DNA from: Hydrogenophaga sp.
Lineage (GTDB): Bacteria > Pseudomonadota > Gammaproteobacteria > Burkholderiales > Burkholderiaceae_C
Direction of reading: 5' to 3'
Length of the DNA stretch: 38,802 bases
Assembly (NCBI RefSeq): GCF_018780385.1
Contig: NZ_JADMJO010000024.1
Location: forward strand, 1-38,802
Numbering within the stretch: the stretch's first letter is position 1; each line of letters opens with the position of its first letter. A program made the position numbers and the translations under genes. Below are positions 7,264-15,407 of this stretch, piece after piece. The notes beneath the pieces are model-generated. The model was not told where the DNA came from. It ran no database searches and saw only the letters and a list, made by a program, of their open reading frames with translations.

Positions 7264-7914
7264 ATGTCGTTCACGGCAAAGCTCCCCTCCCGCACCAACT
7301 ACGTGGACGAGGTCTACAAGGTCCTGCTGGACGCGATCAGCGACGGCTCGCTGGCCCCGGGAACCCGCATCACGCAGGAAGAAGTGGCCGAACAGCTCGA
7401 GGTGTCGCGTTCACCCGTCATCCAGGCCTTGCGCCAGCTCAAGACCGACGGGCTGGTGCAGGACGCGCCCGGGCGCGGTGTGCTCATCACCCCGCTCGAC
7501 CCGCAGACCATCGGGCACGTCTACAAGATCCGGGGTGTGCTGGACGAGCTGGCTGCGGGTTTGGCGGCCGAGCGCCGGGCGCGGATCGATCCGGACATCA
7601 TTCGCAAGGGCCGTGAGGCGAGCGCCGGTGACGACGTGCGCGCCATGATCGACGCCGACATGGCCTTCCACCGCGCCGTGTACCAGGCCAGCGGCAACCC
7701 GCTCATTGAAGACAGCTCACGCATGCACTGGGTCCACCTGCGCCGGGTGATGGGTGGCGTCATCCAGCTGCACGGCCTGCGCCGACCGATCTGGGACGAA
7801 CACCAGGCGATTGCCGATGCGATCGAAGCCGGCGACGTGGTCCAGGCGCGCGCGCTGGCGCTGCAACACGCTGCACGCGCCAGCGAGAACCTGCTGGCCC
7901 GCCTGGGCGCCTGA
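7264..7914 (+). CDS. GntR-family transcriptional regulator, FCD (FadR C-terminal) type
   Basis: Regulator of 216 residues, divergent from the oxygenase operon. An N-terminal winged helix spans about residues 10-77, with EEVAEQLEVSRSPVIQALRQL forming the helix-turn-helix and GRGVLITPL the wing. The C-terminal FCD domain binds an organic acid, often with a metal. Candidate ligand residues are in DADMAFHRAVYQASGNP and in DEHQAIADAIEAGD, the family's usual histidine sites. The divergent position, the operator at 7151-7172 and the split operator before this gene argue for a local repressor released by a pathway acid. A similar operator at 1712-1725 suggests it may also control the importer. GAAGG lies 6-10 bases before the ATG. 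Confidence 0.92.
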   Translation: MSFTAKLPSRTNYVDEVYKVLLDAISDGSLAPGTRITQEEVAEQLEVSRSPVIQALRQLKTDGLVQDAPGRGVLITPLDPQTIGHVYKIRGVLDELAAGLAAERRARIDPDIIRKGREASAGDDVRAMIDADMAFHRAVYQASGNPLIEDSSRMHWVHLRRVMGGVIQLHGLRRPIWDEHQAIADAIEAGDVVQARALALQHAARASENLLARLGA

Positions 7915-7930
7915 TGCGGCGGCGCCTCAG

Positions 7931-8653
7931 CTAAACGGTGCGGCGCAAGGCCTCGAAAAACAGCTCCGACTGCAGACGCTCGCTGTGCATCTGGCTGGCC
8001 ACGCGCGCGGCGGTGGCCGCGTCGGCCGGCTGAAGCGGCCGTCCGGTGGACTGGGCCAGCACCTGCGCCATGCAGGCGCGCTCCAGGTAGTAGAGATCGT
8101 CGAAAGCGTGGTCCATGCGCGCGCCACACACCACCACGCCGTGGTTGGCCAGAAAGGCGATGTCGGCCGAGCCCATGGCGCGTGCGATGCGCTCGCCTTC
8201 GCGCTGGTCCAGCGCGAGGCCGTTGTAGTGCGGGTCGATCGCCACCCGGCCATGAAAGCGCATGGCGTTCTGCGACAGCGCGGTGTCCAGCGCGCGGTCT
8301 TGCGTGAGCGTGAGGGCGGTGGCGTAAGGCATGTGCGTGTGCAGCACCACGGTCTGGCGAGCAAGCCGGTGTATGCCGCTGTGGATGTGCATGGCGGTCG
8401 ACTCCACCGGGTGCCGACCAACCAGAGCCTCACCGTGTGTGTCCACCATCACGATGTCGTCGGCCTGCACTTCGCTCCACAGCAGGCCACGTGGGTTGAG
8501 CAGGAAACGGCCCGATCCGTCGGCCAGTTCCACGCTGAAGTGGTTGCAAACGCCTTCGGACAAACCGAAACGGGCGGCGGCGCGCAAGGCCAGAGCGAGG
8601 TCGGCCCGCGTTTGCCGGCAGCGGTCGGCGTGGAAGTCGGCTTCGTGGTTCAT
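7931..8653 (-). CDS. Class II aldolase/adducin family protein
   Basis: Cytosolic zinc-dependent lyase of 240 residues, normal for the family. Signs are RFGLSEGVCNHFSVEL near residue 28, the phosphate or carboxylate loop region LNPRGLLWSEV, the zinc motif HTHMPYATAL near 105, and a distal NHGVVVCG near 169. Members include fuculose-phosphate aldolase, ribulose-phosphate epimerases and aromatic acid decarboxylases such as 3,4-dihydroxyphthalate decarboxylase. The location beside a phthalate-type oxygenase makes a decarboxylase role attractive, but this is inference. The gene is convergent with the GntR gene, with only 16 bases between stops, and is the last gene of its direction here. The start at 8653 gives the expected N-terminus. 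Confidence 0.85.
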   Translation of the reverse strand: MNHEADFHADRCRQTRADLALALRAAARFGLSEGVCNHFSVELADGSGRFLLNPRGLLWSEVQADDIVMVDTHGEALVGRHPVESTAMHIHSGIHRLARQTVVLHTHMPYATALTLTQDRALDTALSQNAMRFHGRVAIDPHYNGLALDQREGERIARAMGSADIAFLANHGVVVCGARMDHAFDDLYYLERACMAQVLAQSTGRPLQPADAATAARVASQMHSERLQSELFFEALRRTV

Positions 8654-8715
8654 GGGGCGGTGTGTGGTGGAGCAGATCGTGCGATTCTGCCGGGCTCACC
8701 CGCCCATGGCGCCCG

Positions 8716-9030
8716 TTACCTTTCGCGGAACGCGGGGGCCTGTGCGAAGGCAAGGCCTCCGCTTTGTGTTCGCTGGTAGTTGGCCTCGCTGACCTGCGGA
8801 CTGCCGCGCCACTTGCGCACCACATGGATGCTGCTGAGCCTGTCGACCAGACTCAGACGTGGATAGACCGCGGACAGCACCACGAGAGCGGCCTCCTTGG
8901 GCGTGAGATGTTCGCGCAGCGCCGTTGACAGCACCTCTTCGCGAAAAGCGGGGTTCAGTTCGGAGGTGGTGATGCCCAGCTCGAGCAGGGCGGCGTTGAA
9001 GGAGCGGTGGTACCAGAATTTTTTGAACAT
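8716..9030 (-). CDS. Small hypothetical protein
   Basis: I do not recognise this 104-residue product. It starts MFKKFWYHRSFNAALLELG and has an amphipathic, helix-rich middle with PKEAALVVLSAVYPRLSLVDRL, then a polar C-terminus (SEANYQRTQSGG). There is no signal peptide or clear membrane segment. I chose the start at 9030 because the upstream part of the frame looks non-coding; no clear ribosome site is visible there. The gene sits alone between the aldolase and acyl-CoA synthetase genes with 62 and 131 base gaps. It could be a genuine small protein or, less likely, chance coding. Confidence 0.55.
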   Translation of the reverse strand: MFKKFWYHRSFNAALLELGITTSELNPAFREEVLSTALREHLTPKEAALVVLSAVYPRLSLVDRLSSIHVVRKWRGSPQVSEANYQRTQSGGLAFAQAPAFRER

Positions 9031-9161
9031 GTTGGCAGTAGATGCCTGAAACACGCTTCGGTTCCATCGTTGACAGGTAACGGAATGGTTAAGCTGTGCC
9101 AGCGAATCACAAACAGCAAGAGACGTGACCGCAGGCAACACACCCCCCCCCGTTTCAGCGC
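9031..9161. other. Gap between the small unknown gene and the acyl-CoA synthetase gene
   Basis: This stretch holds a homopolymeric run of nine or so C residues near 9146-9154 just past the synthetase stop. No convincing promoter or terminator was found. Confidence 0.4.
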
Positions 9162-10685
9162 TCACAAGCGGGTGCGCAGCTCCGTCTTGAGCACCTTGCC
9201 GTAATTGTTCTTGGGCAGCTCGTTCACCAGCACATAACGCTTGGGTCGTTTGAAGCGCGCCATTTGCGCCAGGCAATGCGCATCCAGCTGCTCGGTGGTC
9301 ACACTCGCACGGGATTGAACGACCACAAAGGCCACCACCACCTCGCCCCACTCGGCGTCGGGCGCGCCCACCACCGCCACCTCGGCCACGCCCGGCGCGG
9401 TGAGCAGCACCTCTTCAACCTCGCGCGGATAGATGTTGGAGCCACCGCTGATGATCAAGTCCTTGCTGCGGTCCTTGAGCGTGAGGAAGCCGTCGGCGTC
9501 CAGGCAGCCCACGTCGCCGGTGAAGAGCCAGCCGTCACGCACCGCGGCGGTTGAGGCCTCGGGGTTGAGCCAGTAGCCGGCCATCACGCTGTCACCCTTG
9601 ATCAGCACCTCGCCCACCTCACCCGTGGGCAGGCTTCGGCCATCTGTATCGGCCACGCGCACCTGCACCGGCGTCTGCGCCACACCCACCGAGGCCATGC
9701 GCTCGGCCCAGCGCGGGTGTGTGGTGTCGGCCAGTTGCTGGCGCGAGAGCGCGGTGCCCACCATGGGTGTCTCGCCCTGACCGTAGATCTGCACGAAGCG
9801 CGGGCCCATCACGCGCAAGGCGCGCGCGATGTCGGCCGCGTACATGGGGGCGCCGCCGTACACGATGGTCTTGAAGGCGCGAGCCGAAACGTCTGCGGAC
9901 AGGCCGTGCTGCTCGGCGTGGTCCACCAGGCGCTTGACGATGGTGGGAGCGGCGAAGGTGGAGAGCGGCCCGAGGGCCTCACCCAACGCAAACAGCTCGG
10001 CCGGGTCCACACCGCCGGAAGCCGGCACCAGGTGGCGCGCGCCGGCCATGAGGTGCGGGATGGCGTAGATGCCCGCACCGTGCGACATGGGCGCGGCGTA
10101 GGCGATCACGTCATCGGCCGTCACCGGGTCCACGTCGACGAAATAGGTCAGCCCCATGGTCATGAGGTTGCGGTGCGTGAGCATCACGCCCTTGGGGCGC
10201 CCCGTGGTGCCGCTGGTGTAGAAAAGCCAGGCCACGTCCTGCGCGTCCCGCTCGATCACCGGCACCGCCCACGCATCGCTCACGGGGGCAAGCAGATCGT
10301 CGCCAGCGGCGGACTCCACATCGATCTGCTGCTCCAGCCCGGCCAGCGGCGCGTGTGCCACGTCGTGCGTGACGAAGCCCCAGCGTGCGCCGGAGTTGGC
10401 CACGATCCACTCGGCCTCGCGCGGGTGCAGCTTGGCGTTCACCGGCACCACCACCAGCCCGGCCCACCAGGCAGCCCACAGGATCTCCAGGTAGCGCGGG
10501 TGGTTGCGCATGAACAGCACCACGCGGTCGCCCGGCACCAGGCCGGCGGCCACCATGCGCTGCGCAAGACCCGCGCTGCGTTGCGCCCACTGGCCATGGG
10601 TGGCCCAGGCGTCGGTGCCGTGGAAGATGGCGGGGCGGTCGGGGGTCTGGCGCGCGTGGCGCCGCAACAAATGCACAAGGCTCAT
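9162..10685 (-). CDS. AMP-dependent acyl-CoA synthetase/ligase
   Basis: Enzyme of 507 residues that activates a carboxylic acid with ATP and CoA through an acyl-adenylate. The ATP loop YTSGTTGRPKG lies at 156-166. Motif A5 is YGQGETPM at 301-308, where most relatives have YGxTE. The hinge region runs WLFTGDVG to LKDRSKDLIISGG at 387-415, and the catalytic lysine is Lys497 in NNYGKVLK. The start at 10685 has GGAG about 8-11 bases upstream; the frame stays open for another 160 codons upstream, but that extension lies antisense to the next gene. Length and motifs fit medium- or long-chain or aryl-acid ligases, so the substrate is open. It faces away from the divergent exported-protein gene. Confidence 0.92.
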   Translation of the reverse strand: MSLVHLLRRHARQTPDRPAIFHGTDAWATHGQWAQRSAGLAQRMVAAGLVPGDRVVLFMRNHPRYLEILWAAWWAGLVVVPVNAKLHPREAEWIVANSGARWGFVTHDVAHAPLAGLEQQIDVESAAGDDLLAPVSDAWAVPVIERDAQDVAWLFYTSGTTGRPKGVMLTHRNLMTMGLTYFVDVDPVTADDVIAYAAPMSHGAGIYAIPHLMAGARHLVPASGGVDPAELFALGEALGPLSTFAAPTIVKRLVDHAEQHGLSADVSARAFKTIVYGGAPMYAADIARALRVMGPRFVQIYGQGETPMVGTALSRQQLADTTHPRWAERMASVGVAQTPVQVRVADTDGRSLPTGEVGEVLIKGDSVMAGYWLNPEASTAAVRDGWLFTGDVGCLDADGFLTLKDRSKDLIISGGSNIYPREVEEVLLTAPGVAEVAVVGAPDAEWGEVVVAFVVVQSRASVTTEQLDAHCLAQMARFKRPKRYVLVNELPKNNYGKVLKTELRTRL

Positions 10686-10793
10686 CGGTGTCTCCGGATC
10701 ATGGGTGCGCTGGAGCACAGACCTTACACGCAGCGCCGGGTAGCGTGACTGCATGGAAGCGCGCATGTCGTTCAGCGCAGACAAAGGAAAACC

Positions 10794-11294
10794 ATGAAAC
10801 AACCGTCTCTCATTCTGGCCCGCACCGCTTTGGTCGCGGCCTCTGCCTTGTCCACGGCGGGCGCCTGGGCCCAGACCACCTACGAGCAGGACCGCGCCGC
10901 CTGCATGCGCAGCGACTCGCAACACGAGCGCACCAGTTGCCTGCGTGAAGCCGCCGCGGTGCGCGACCAGAGCAAGAAGCGCACGCCCAGACTGGGCGAC
11001 ACGCCGGAGTCGCGCATGCAGAACGCCATGAGGCGCTGCACCGAGCTGCCGCCCGAGAACAAGGCCACCTGCGAGCGCATGGTGCGCGGTGAAGGCACCG
11101 TGAGTGGATCGGTGGAGAGCGGTGGCGTGATCCGCGAGCTGGTCACACCGGTGCCGGCGATCCCCCCGATGCAACCCATGCCGCCCGCACAGCCCATGCC
11201 TCCCCCGGAACCCATGCCGCCGATGCAGCCCATGGCGCCCCCGCAGCCGATGCAGCCGATGCAGCCGATGCCCGGTGCGCCGGTGGTGCGCTAA
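10794..11294 (+). CDS. Exported small protein with Pro/Met-rich tail
   Basis: Hypothetical protein of 166 residues. A Sec signal peptide with cleavage after AWA (residue 26) leads to a domain with four cysteines, Cys37, Cys49, Cys82 and Cys93, spaced in two pairs about 11-12 apart as if for two disulfides. Around 99-116 there is GEGTVSGSVESGGVIRELV, a block I recall from small periplasmic proteins of Burkholderiales. The last 45 residues are almost only Pro, Met, Gln and Ala with nine Pro-Met dipeptides. AAAGGA lies before the ATG. Its stop codon overlaps that of the convergent aminotransferase gene by four bases. The function is unknown; a copper or oxidative-stress role for Met-rich tails is speculation. 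Confidence 0.8.
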   Translation: MKQPSLILARTALVAASALSTAGAWAQTTYEQDRAACMRSDSQHERTSCLREAAAVRDQSKKRTPRLGDTPESRMQNAMRRCTELPPENKATCERMVRGEGTVSGSVESGGVIRELVTPVPAIPPMQPMPPAQPMPPPEPMPPMQPMAPPQPMQPMQPMPGAPVVR

Positions 11295-12355
11295 ACGCGC
11301 AAACCGGCGGCGCGAAGAAACGCGCTGTTCTCTTCAACGGTTCCCACCGTCACGCGGATGCAGCCCCGCAGCCCGTGCAGGCTGTCCTGTCGGCGCACCA
11401 GCACGCCTTGCGCGAGCAAGTCCGCGTGTGCCGCGGCCGCATCGGGTGTGCGGATCAGCAGGAAGTTGGTGTGTGACGGCAAGACTTGCCAAGTGGGGTG
11501 TGCCTGCAGCGCAGTGGCCATGCGTTCGCGCTCACGCAGCGTGATCGCCACGCGCTCCTGCACATAACCCGGTTGCTCCAGCGCGACTTGAGCGCACACC
11601 GTCTGCATCAGCGACACACCAAACGGCGGCACCAGCTTGCGCAACTGACGCGCCACCGCGTCAGATGCCAGCGCATAACCCAGCCGCACACCCGCCAGCC
11701 CCCAGGCTTTGGAGAAAGTGCGCAGCAGCACCACGTGTTCATGCCGCCGGGCGAGCGCGCGTGCATCGTCGGGCGCGAAGTGGTGGTAGGCCTCGTCCAC
11801 CACCAGCAGCCAGCCCGGGCAGGCCACTGCCAGGCGTTCCAGTTCGTCCAGCAAGCAGAGCGAGCCAGTGGGTGCATGCGGGCGGGGGATGTAGATGACA
11901 CCGTGCGGACCGTCGCCCGTGGACGAGCCCAGCGCCGTGATCACCGCATCCATGTCCAGCGACGTGTCGGCACGCAAGGGCACCTCGGTCAGCGACGCGC
12001 CGAGCAGCTTGGCATCAAGCGCATACAGCGCGAAATTGGGTGTGACCGTGATCACCCGCCCACCCAGCGCACACAGCTGGATCAGCAAGGCAATCAACAC
12101 ATTGCTGCCGGTGGTGACCACCGTGCCCGAGGCCGACCAACCGTCATGCGCTGCGATCGCATCGCTCAAGGTCTCGGCGTTGAGATCGGTGTAGCGGTGC
12201 CACGGGGCATGGCGCAGCCGCTCCAGCGCGATGACCTTCAGCTCGTCGGGAAAGTCGGCGAACGACTCGTTCTGGTCGAGTTTGATCGGGGCGTTGACGG
12301 GGGTGAAGGGGTAGTCCGGGCTGTTGAGTACGGCGGGGCGGATGGGGAGGGTCAT
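11291..12355 (-). CDS. HisC-like histidinol-phosphate aminotransferase family protein
   Basis: PLP enzyme of 354 residues from class I/II aminotransferases, near the HisC length. Signs are LDQNESFADFP at 26-36, the aromatic stacking region VTPNFALYALDA, Asp187 in VVDEAY, and the PLP lysine Lys216 in TFSKAWGLAGVRLGY. The usual NPNNPTG motif reads RPHAPTG, so the conserved Asn is Ala161, which may alter cofactor binding or specificity. The start at 12355 has GGAGGA upstream, which overlaps the end of the protease gene, so the two are likely translationally coupled. The setting is not a histidine operon; a second HisC-like enzyme with another amino acid or phosphonate substrate is plausible. Confidence 0.87.
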   Translation of the reverse strand: MTLPIRPAVLNSPDYPFTPVNAPIKLDQNESFADFPDELKVIALERLRHAPWHRYTDLNAETLSDAIAAHDGWSASGTVVTTGSNVLIALLIQLCALGGRVITVTPNFALYALDAKLLGASLTEVPLRADTSLDMDAVITALGSSTGDGPHGVIYIPRPHAPTGSLCLLDELERLAVACPGWLLVVDEAYHHFAPDDARALARRHEHVVLLRTFSKAWGLAGVRLGYALASDAVARQLRKLVPPFGVSLMQTVCAQVALEQPGYVQERVAITLRERERMATALQAHPTWQVLPSHTNFLLIRTPDAAAAHADLLAQGVLVRRQDSLHGLRGCIRVTVGTVEENSAFLRAAGLRV

Positions 12356-12365
12356 GGATGGATTG

Positions 12366-13211
12366 TCAGTCCTCCGCGTCACTCTCCCGAGGCTCCGTGA
12401 GCGTCAACAAGATGTCCGCATACCAGGCGCAATTCAAACCCAGCGACTCGTCCAGCACCAGATCCCGGTCGCCCATGTCCATGCGCGACGAGTGCACGCC
12501 CAGCAGTTTCCAGGGCAGGGCGGCGGTCTGAGCTTCGGGGGAGGCGTCGCGCATCACCACGGCGGCTCCGCTGGTGCCGCGGTGGGTGCGGGCGTCGGTC
12601 AGGAAGTAGCCGTTGCCCTGGAAGCGGATGCCGTAGGGCGAGGCAATGACCGCGTGGCGCAGCACCGGCAGGTGGTGCAGGGCGTCGTGAAAGCCCAGTG
12701 GGAAGCCCACCACCAGCAGCGATGCGCCGGGGTGCACTTCGTCGAAGTTGGTCGACATGTGTGCCGGGCTGAATGCGCGGATCACCGACTCGGTGGGCAG
12801 CGCGCTGCGGTCGAGTTCGATCACGGCCACGTCGATTTCACCGCCGCTGTCGCGACCCTGGTGCCACACGGCTTCGCCATCGTCGTAGAGCAGCATCGAA
12901 AAGCCGGTGGAACGCGTGAGGTTGGACGCGTCCAGGTGCAGTTCGATCTCCAGCCGGTCGGGGAAATGTTGCGTGTCTTCGTCGATCACCACGTGGCGGC
13001 TGGTCACGAGGAACAGGCGGTCGTCGCGCTCAAAGAAGAAGCCGCTGGCGTTGGTCAGGGGCTGCTTGCCGTGGAAGGTGGACACACGCGGCGCCGCGAG
13101 GAACAGCGGATCAACGGGCGCGGTGATGGGCGCGGCGTTGTCGCCAACGCCATTGCCGGTGGTGGGTGCACTCATCGGCGCGGGCTCGGGGTAGATCGGA
13201 GGACGGTTCAT
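12366..13211 (-). CDS. Trypsin-like serine protease domain protein
   Basis: Protein of 281 residues with a chymotrypsin-fold protease core and no signal peptide. The triad is visible: His73 in LVTSRHVV, Asp127 in EIDVAVIELD, and Ser214 in THRGTSGAAV. The N-terminal 45 residues are Pro- and Ala-rich. The start at 13211 overlaps the CsbD-like stop in an ATGA arrangement, which supports it; a later Met at residue 13 is possible. HisC-like coding follows after 10 bases. Related bacterial proteins are described only as trypsin-like peptidases. The substrate is unknown, and the lack of an export signal suggests it acts in the cytoplasm. Confidence 0.82.
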   Translation of the reverse strand: MNRPPIYPEPAPMSAPTTGNGVGDNAAPITAPVDPLFLAAPRVSTFHGKQPLTNASGFFFERDDRLFLVTSRHVVIDEDTQHFPDRLEIELHLDASNLTRSTGFSMLLYDDGEAVWHQGRDSGGEIDVAVIELDRSALPTESVIRAFSPAHMSTNFDEVHPGASLLVVGFPLGFHDALHHLPVLRHAVIASPYGIRFQGNGYFLTDARTHRGTSGAAVVMRDASPEAQTAALPWKLLGVHSSRMDMGDRDLVLDESLGLNCAWYADILLTLTEPRESDAED

Positions 13212-13393
13212 TGTTTGAGTGTCGCACCCTTCATGGCTGCCCGGGCGTTGCCCACCAGGCGCTGCGTCTGGCCGACCACCTGACGTTTCACGCCCGAGAG
13301 ACGCCAGCGCGTGCTGCCCGTGACCTGGCCACAGCGCTCTTCGAGCGAGCCGAGTGCCAGCTTGATCGTGCCCAGCAGTTGATCCTTGTTCAT
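13208..13393 (-). CDS. CsbD-like small stress protein
   Basis: Basic protein of 61 residues that begins MNKDQLLGTIKLALGSLEER and continues with VTGSTRWRLSGVKRQVVGQ. This matches the CsbD pattern of a short helical, Gly-Lys-Gln repeat protein (usual length 55-70) linked to general stress response; its molecular role is not established. The start overlaps the esterase stop and the stop overlaps the protease start, both as ATGA, so it is coupled on both sides. It is in a different frame from both neighbours. Confidence 0.78.
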   Translation of the reverse strand: MNKDQLLGTIKLALGSLEERCGQVTGSTRWRLSGVKRQVVGQTQRLVGNARAAMKGATLKQ

Positions 13394-14511
13394 GCGAGTG
13401 CCTCGGAGGGGAGTTTGAAAGGGTTGAAGAAGAAGGGGTGTGTGAAGAACGGGTTGGGGCGGGCCGGTGCGGGGCGCGTGGTCGACGCAGCGGGCTTCCT
13501 GGTGCCGCCGAACTGTCGCGACACGAAGGCCCAGACCATGCGGGAGGCGTCGGGGCCCTGCGCATCGCTGTAAGGCTGGTTGGCCGCGCCACCGCTCCAG
13601 GCGTGGCCGAGCTGGTCCACGTCGATCAAGGTCACGGCGGTGCGACCCCGGTGCTTGAAGTCGGTCACGTGCATGGGGTGGCGCTGGCCGCGCTGCTGGC
13701 TGCGCCGGGTGCCGGCTGCTGCACCGCCCGCGAGGGCCCACACTCCGGCGGCGGCGGCGCCGTTGCTGGCGGCCACCACGGCGTCTCGTCCACCCTGGAT
13801 CACCAGCAGTGGCGGCAGGGGCAACAGCATCTGGCCGGGCGCAGGCGACCACGGCGCGGGCAGGCGGTGCCCGCGCATGGCCGCGAGTGCGGTGGCGGTG
13901 GAATCGGCTGCGCCCGGCCCGATGCCCGAGTGCATCACCACCGCCTTGAAGCGCGCGGGGTGTCTCGATGCGATCAGCGCGGCCATGCTCGCGCCGGCCG
14001 ACAGGCCGGCCAGCGCCACGCTGGCGCGGTCCACCGGTTGCAGCAGGCAGACCTGGTCGATGGCGGCGAGGATCAAGGCCACTTCGCCGTGTGCGCGCCC
14101 GCTGCGCGTGTCAAACCAGTTCCAGCAGCGCTGCGCACTGGCCAGGCGGTCTTGTTCGGGGTAGAGCACCAGAAAACGCTCACGCCGGGCCAGCGCATTC
14201 ATGCGTGTGCTCTGCGCAAAGCCGGCGGCGTCCTGACCGCAACCGTGCAGCATCACCAGCAGCGGCAGGCGCTCGCCGGCCTGCAGGTCGGGCGGGCGAT
14301 AGAGTCGGTAGCGGCGGGCGCCACCCGGCCCGATGGCCATGCCACTGAGCCAGTCGCCGGGCGTGGCCGGTGGCTGTCTGGCCTTGGCTTTGACCTGCTT
14401 CACCACGGCCTTTGCGGTGCGCGTCTGTGCGCGCCGCGTGTTGCGGGTGAGTGTGGCGAGGTTGCGGTTGAACACCTTCACCCAGCTGGACGCCACCGTG
14501 CGCTTGGCCAT
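13390..14511 (-). CDS. PHB-depolymerase-family esterase (LpqC-like)
   Basis: Alpha/beta hydrolase of 373 residues in the esterase_phb family. Signs are RRYRLYRPP at 66-73, the oxyanion region LHGCGQDAAGFA at 88-99, the nucleophile Ser171 in GLSAGAS, an acidic residue in GGRDAVV, and His in LGHAWSGG. The N-terminal 45 residues are very basic and there is no signal peptide, so an intracellular esterase is more likely than a secreted depolymerase. The C-terminal tail has a Pro-Phe-Phe rich stretch (PNPFFTHPFFFNPF). The gene lies 12 bases after the hydrolase gene and overlaps the CsbD-like start by four bases. True PHB activity is not shown by sequence alone. Confidence 0.87.
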   Translation of the reverse strand: MAKRTVASSWVKVFNRNLATLTRNTRRAQTRTAKAVVKQVKAKARQPPATPGDWLSGMAIGPGGARRYRLYRPPDLQAGERLPLLVMLHGCGQDAAGFAQSTRMNALARRERFLVLYPEQDRLASAQRCWNWFDTRSGRAHGEVALILAAIDQVCLLQPVDRASVALAGLSAGASMAALIASRHPARFKAVVMHSGIGPGAADSTATALAAMRGHRLPAPWSPAPGQMLLPLPPLLVIQGGRDAVVAASNGAAAAGVWALAGGAAAGTRRSQQRGQRHPMHVTDFKHRGRTAVTLIDVDQLGHAWSGGAANQPYSDAQGPDASRMVWAFVSRQFGGTRKPAASTTRPAPARPNPFFTHPFFFNPFKLPSEALA

Positions 14512-14523
14512 GGTGGTGGCCCC

Positions 14524-15345
14524 TCAGGCTTTCAGAAACGCCAGCAGGTCTTTGGCCAGGCGCTGCTTGTGGGTGACAAACAGGCCGTGGGGCGCGCCTT
14601 CGTATTCGATCAACTGCGCCCCGGCAATGGCGGGCGCGGCCAGGCGGCTGGAGGCCGCGATCGGCACGGTCTTGTCGTCCGTGCCGTGGATCAGCAGGGT
14701 GGGCACCTCAAACGCCGCCAGGTCCGGGCGGAAATCGGTGCTGGAGAACGCACGCATGCAGGCCACGGTGGGGCGCAGGCCCGCCTGCATGGCGATGTTG
14801 TGCGCCCAGCGCAGGGTTTCGTCGCTGACGCGGCTGTCGGGTGAGCCCAGACCGAAGAAGTCACGGAAGAAGCCGGTGAAGAACTTCGCCCGGTCGTCGG
14901 CCAGGGCCTTGGCGGTCTTGTCGAAGGCGGACGCTTCTGCGCCGGTGGGGTTGTCGGCGGTTTTCAGGCGAAACGGCAGCACCGAAGAGATCAGCGCGGT
15001 TTTCGCCACGTTCTTGCCGCTGTGGCGCGACATGTAGCGCGCCACCTCGCCGCCACCCATGGAGAAGCCCACCAGCGTGGCGTCCTGCACGTCCATCTGC
15101 TCCATCACTTCCCACAGGTCGTCGGCCAGGGTGTCGTAGTCGTAGCCGTTCCAGGGTTGTGACGAGCGACCGAAGCCGCGGCGGTCGTAGGCGATGACAC
15201 GGTGGCCGGCCTCGACCAGCGAGACGGCCAGGTCGTCCCAGGAGTCGGCGCTCAGGGGCCAGCCGTGGATGAGCACGACCGGACTGCCTTCACCCCAATC
15301 CTTGAGGTAGAGCGAGGTCTGGTCGGTGGTGGTGATGCGGTGCAT
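14524..15345 (-). CDS. Alpha/beta hydrolase, non-heme haloperoxidase/esterase type
   Basis: Hydrolase of 273 residues, the standard length of cofactor-free haloperoxidases and their esterase relatives. Signs are VVLIHGWPLSADSW near residues 23-36, the nucleophile Ser95 in GFSMGGGE, Asp in HGTDDKTVP near 222, and His in GAPHGLF near 251. It is first in a minus-strand run that continues with the esterase, CsbD-like, protease and HisC-like genes. Haloperoxidase activity in this family is mostly a side reaction of esterases, so an ester substrate is more likely in the cell. Confidence 0.9.
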   Translation of the reverse strand: MHRITTTDQTSLYLKDWGEGSPVVLIHGWPLSADSWDDLAVSLVEAGHRVIAYDRRGFGRSSQPWNGYDYDTLADDLWEVMEQMDVQDATLVGFSMGGGEVARYMSRHSGKNVAKTALISSVLPFRLKTADNPTGAEASAFDKTAKALADDRAKFFTGFFRDFFGLGSPDSRVSDETLRWAHNIAMQAGLRPTVACMRAFSSTDFRPDLAAFEVPTLLIHGTDDKTVPIAASSRLAAPAIAGAQLIEYEGAPHGLFVTHKQRLAKDLLAFLKA

Positions 15346-15407
15346 GTGTTTGTGGGGGCGTTGAGACCGAGTGGTGACAGCTTTCCAGTGTCAGAAGCGT
15401 GCCGACA

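Noticed and set aside
9146..9154. C homopolymer as a phase-variation tract
   Set aside because: It lies after the synthetase stop and outside any coding start or promoter I can identify, so slippage would not switch a gene.
10686..11174. N-terminal extension of the acyl-CoA synthetase frame by about 160 codons
   Set aside because: The extension lies antisense to the exported protein gene, and a normal family start with GGAG occurs at 10685.
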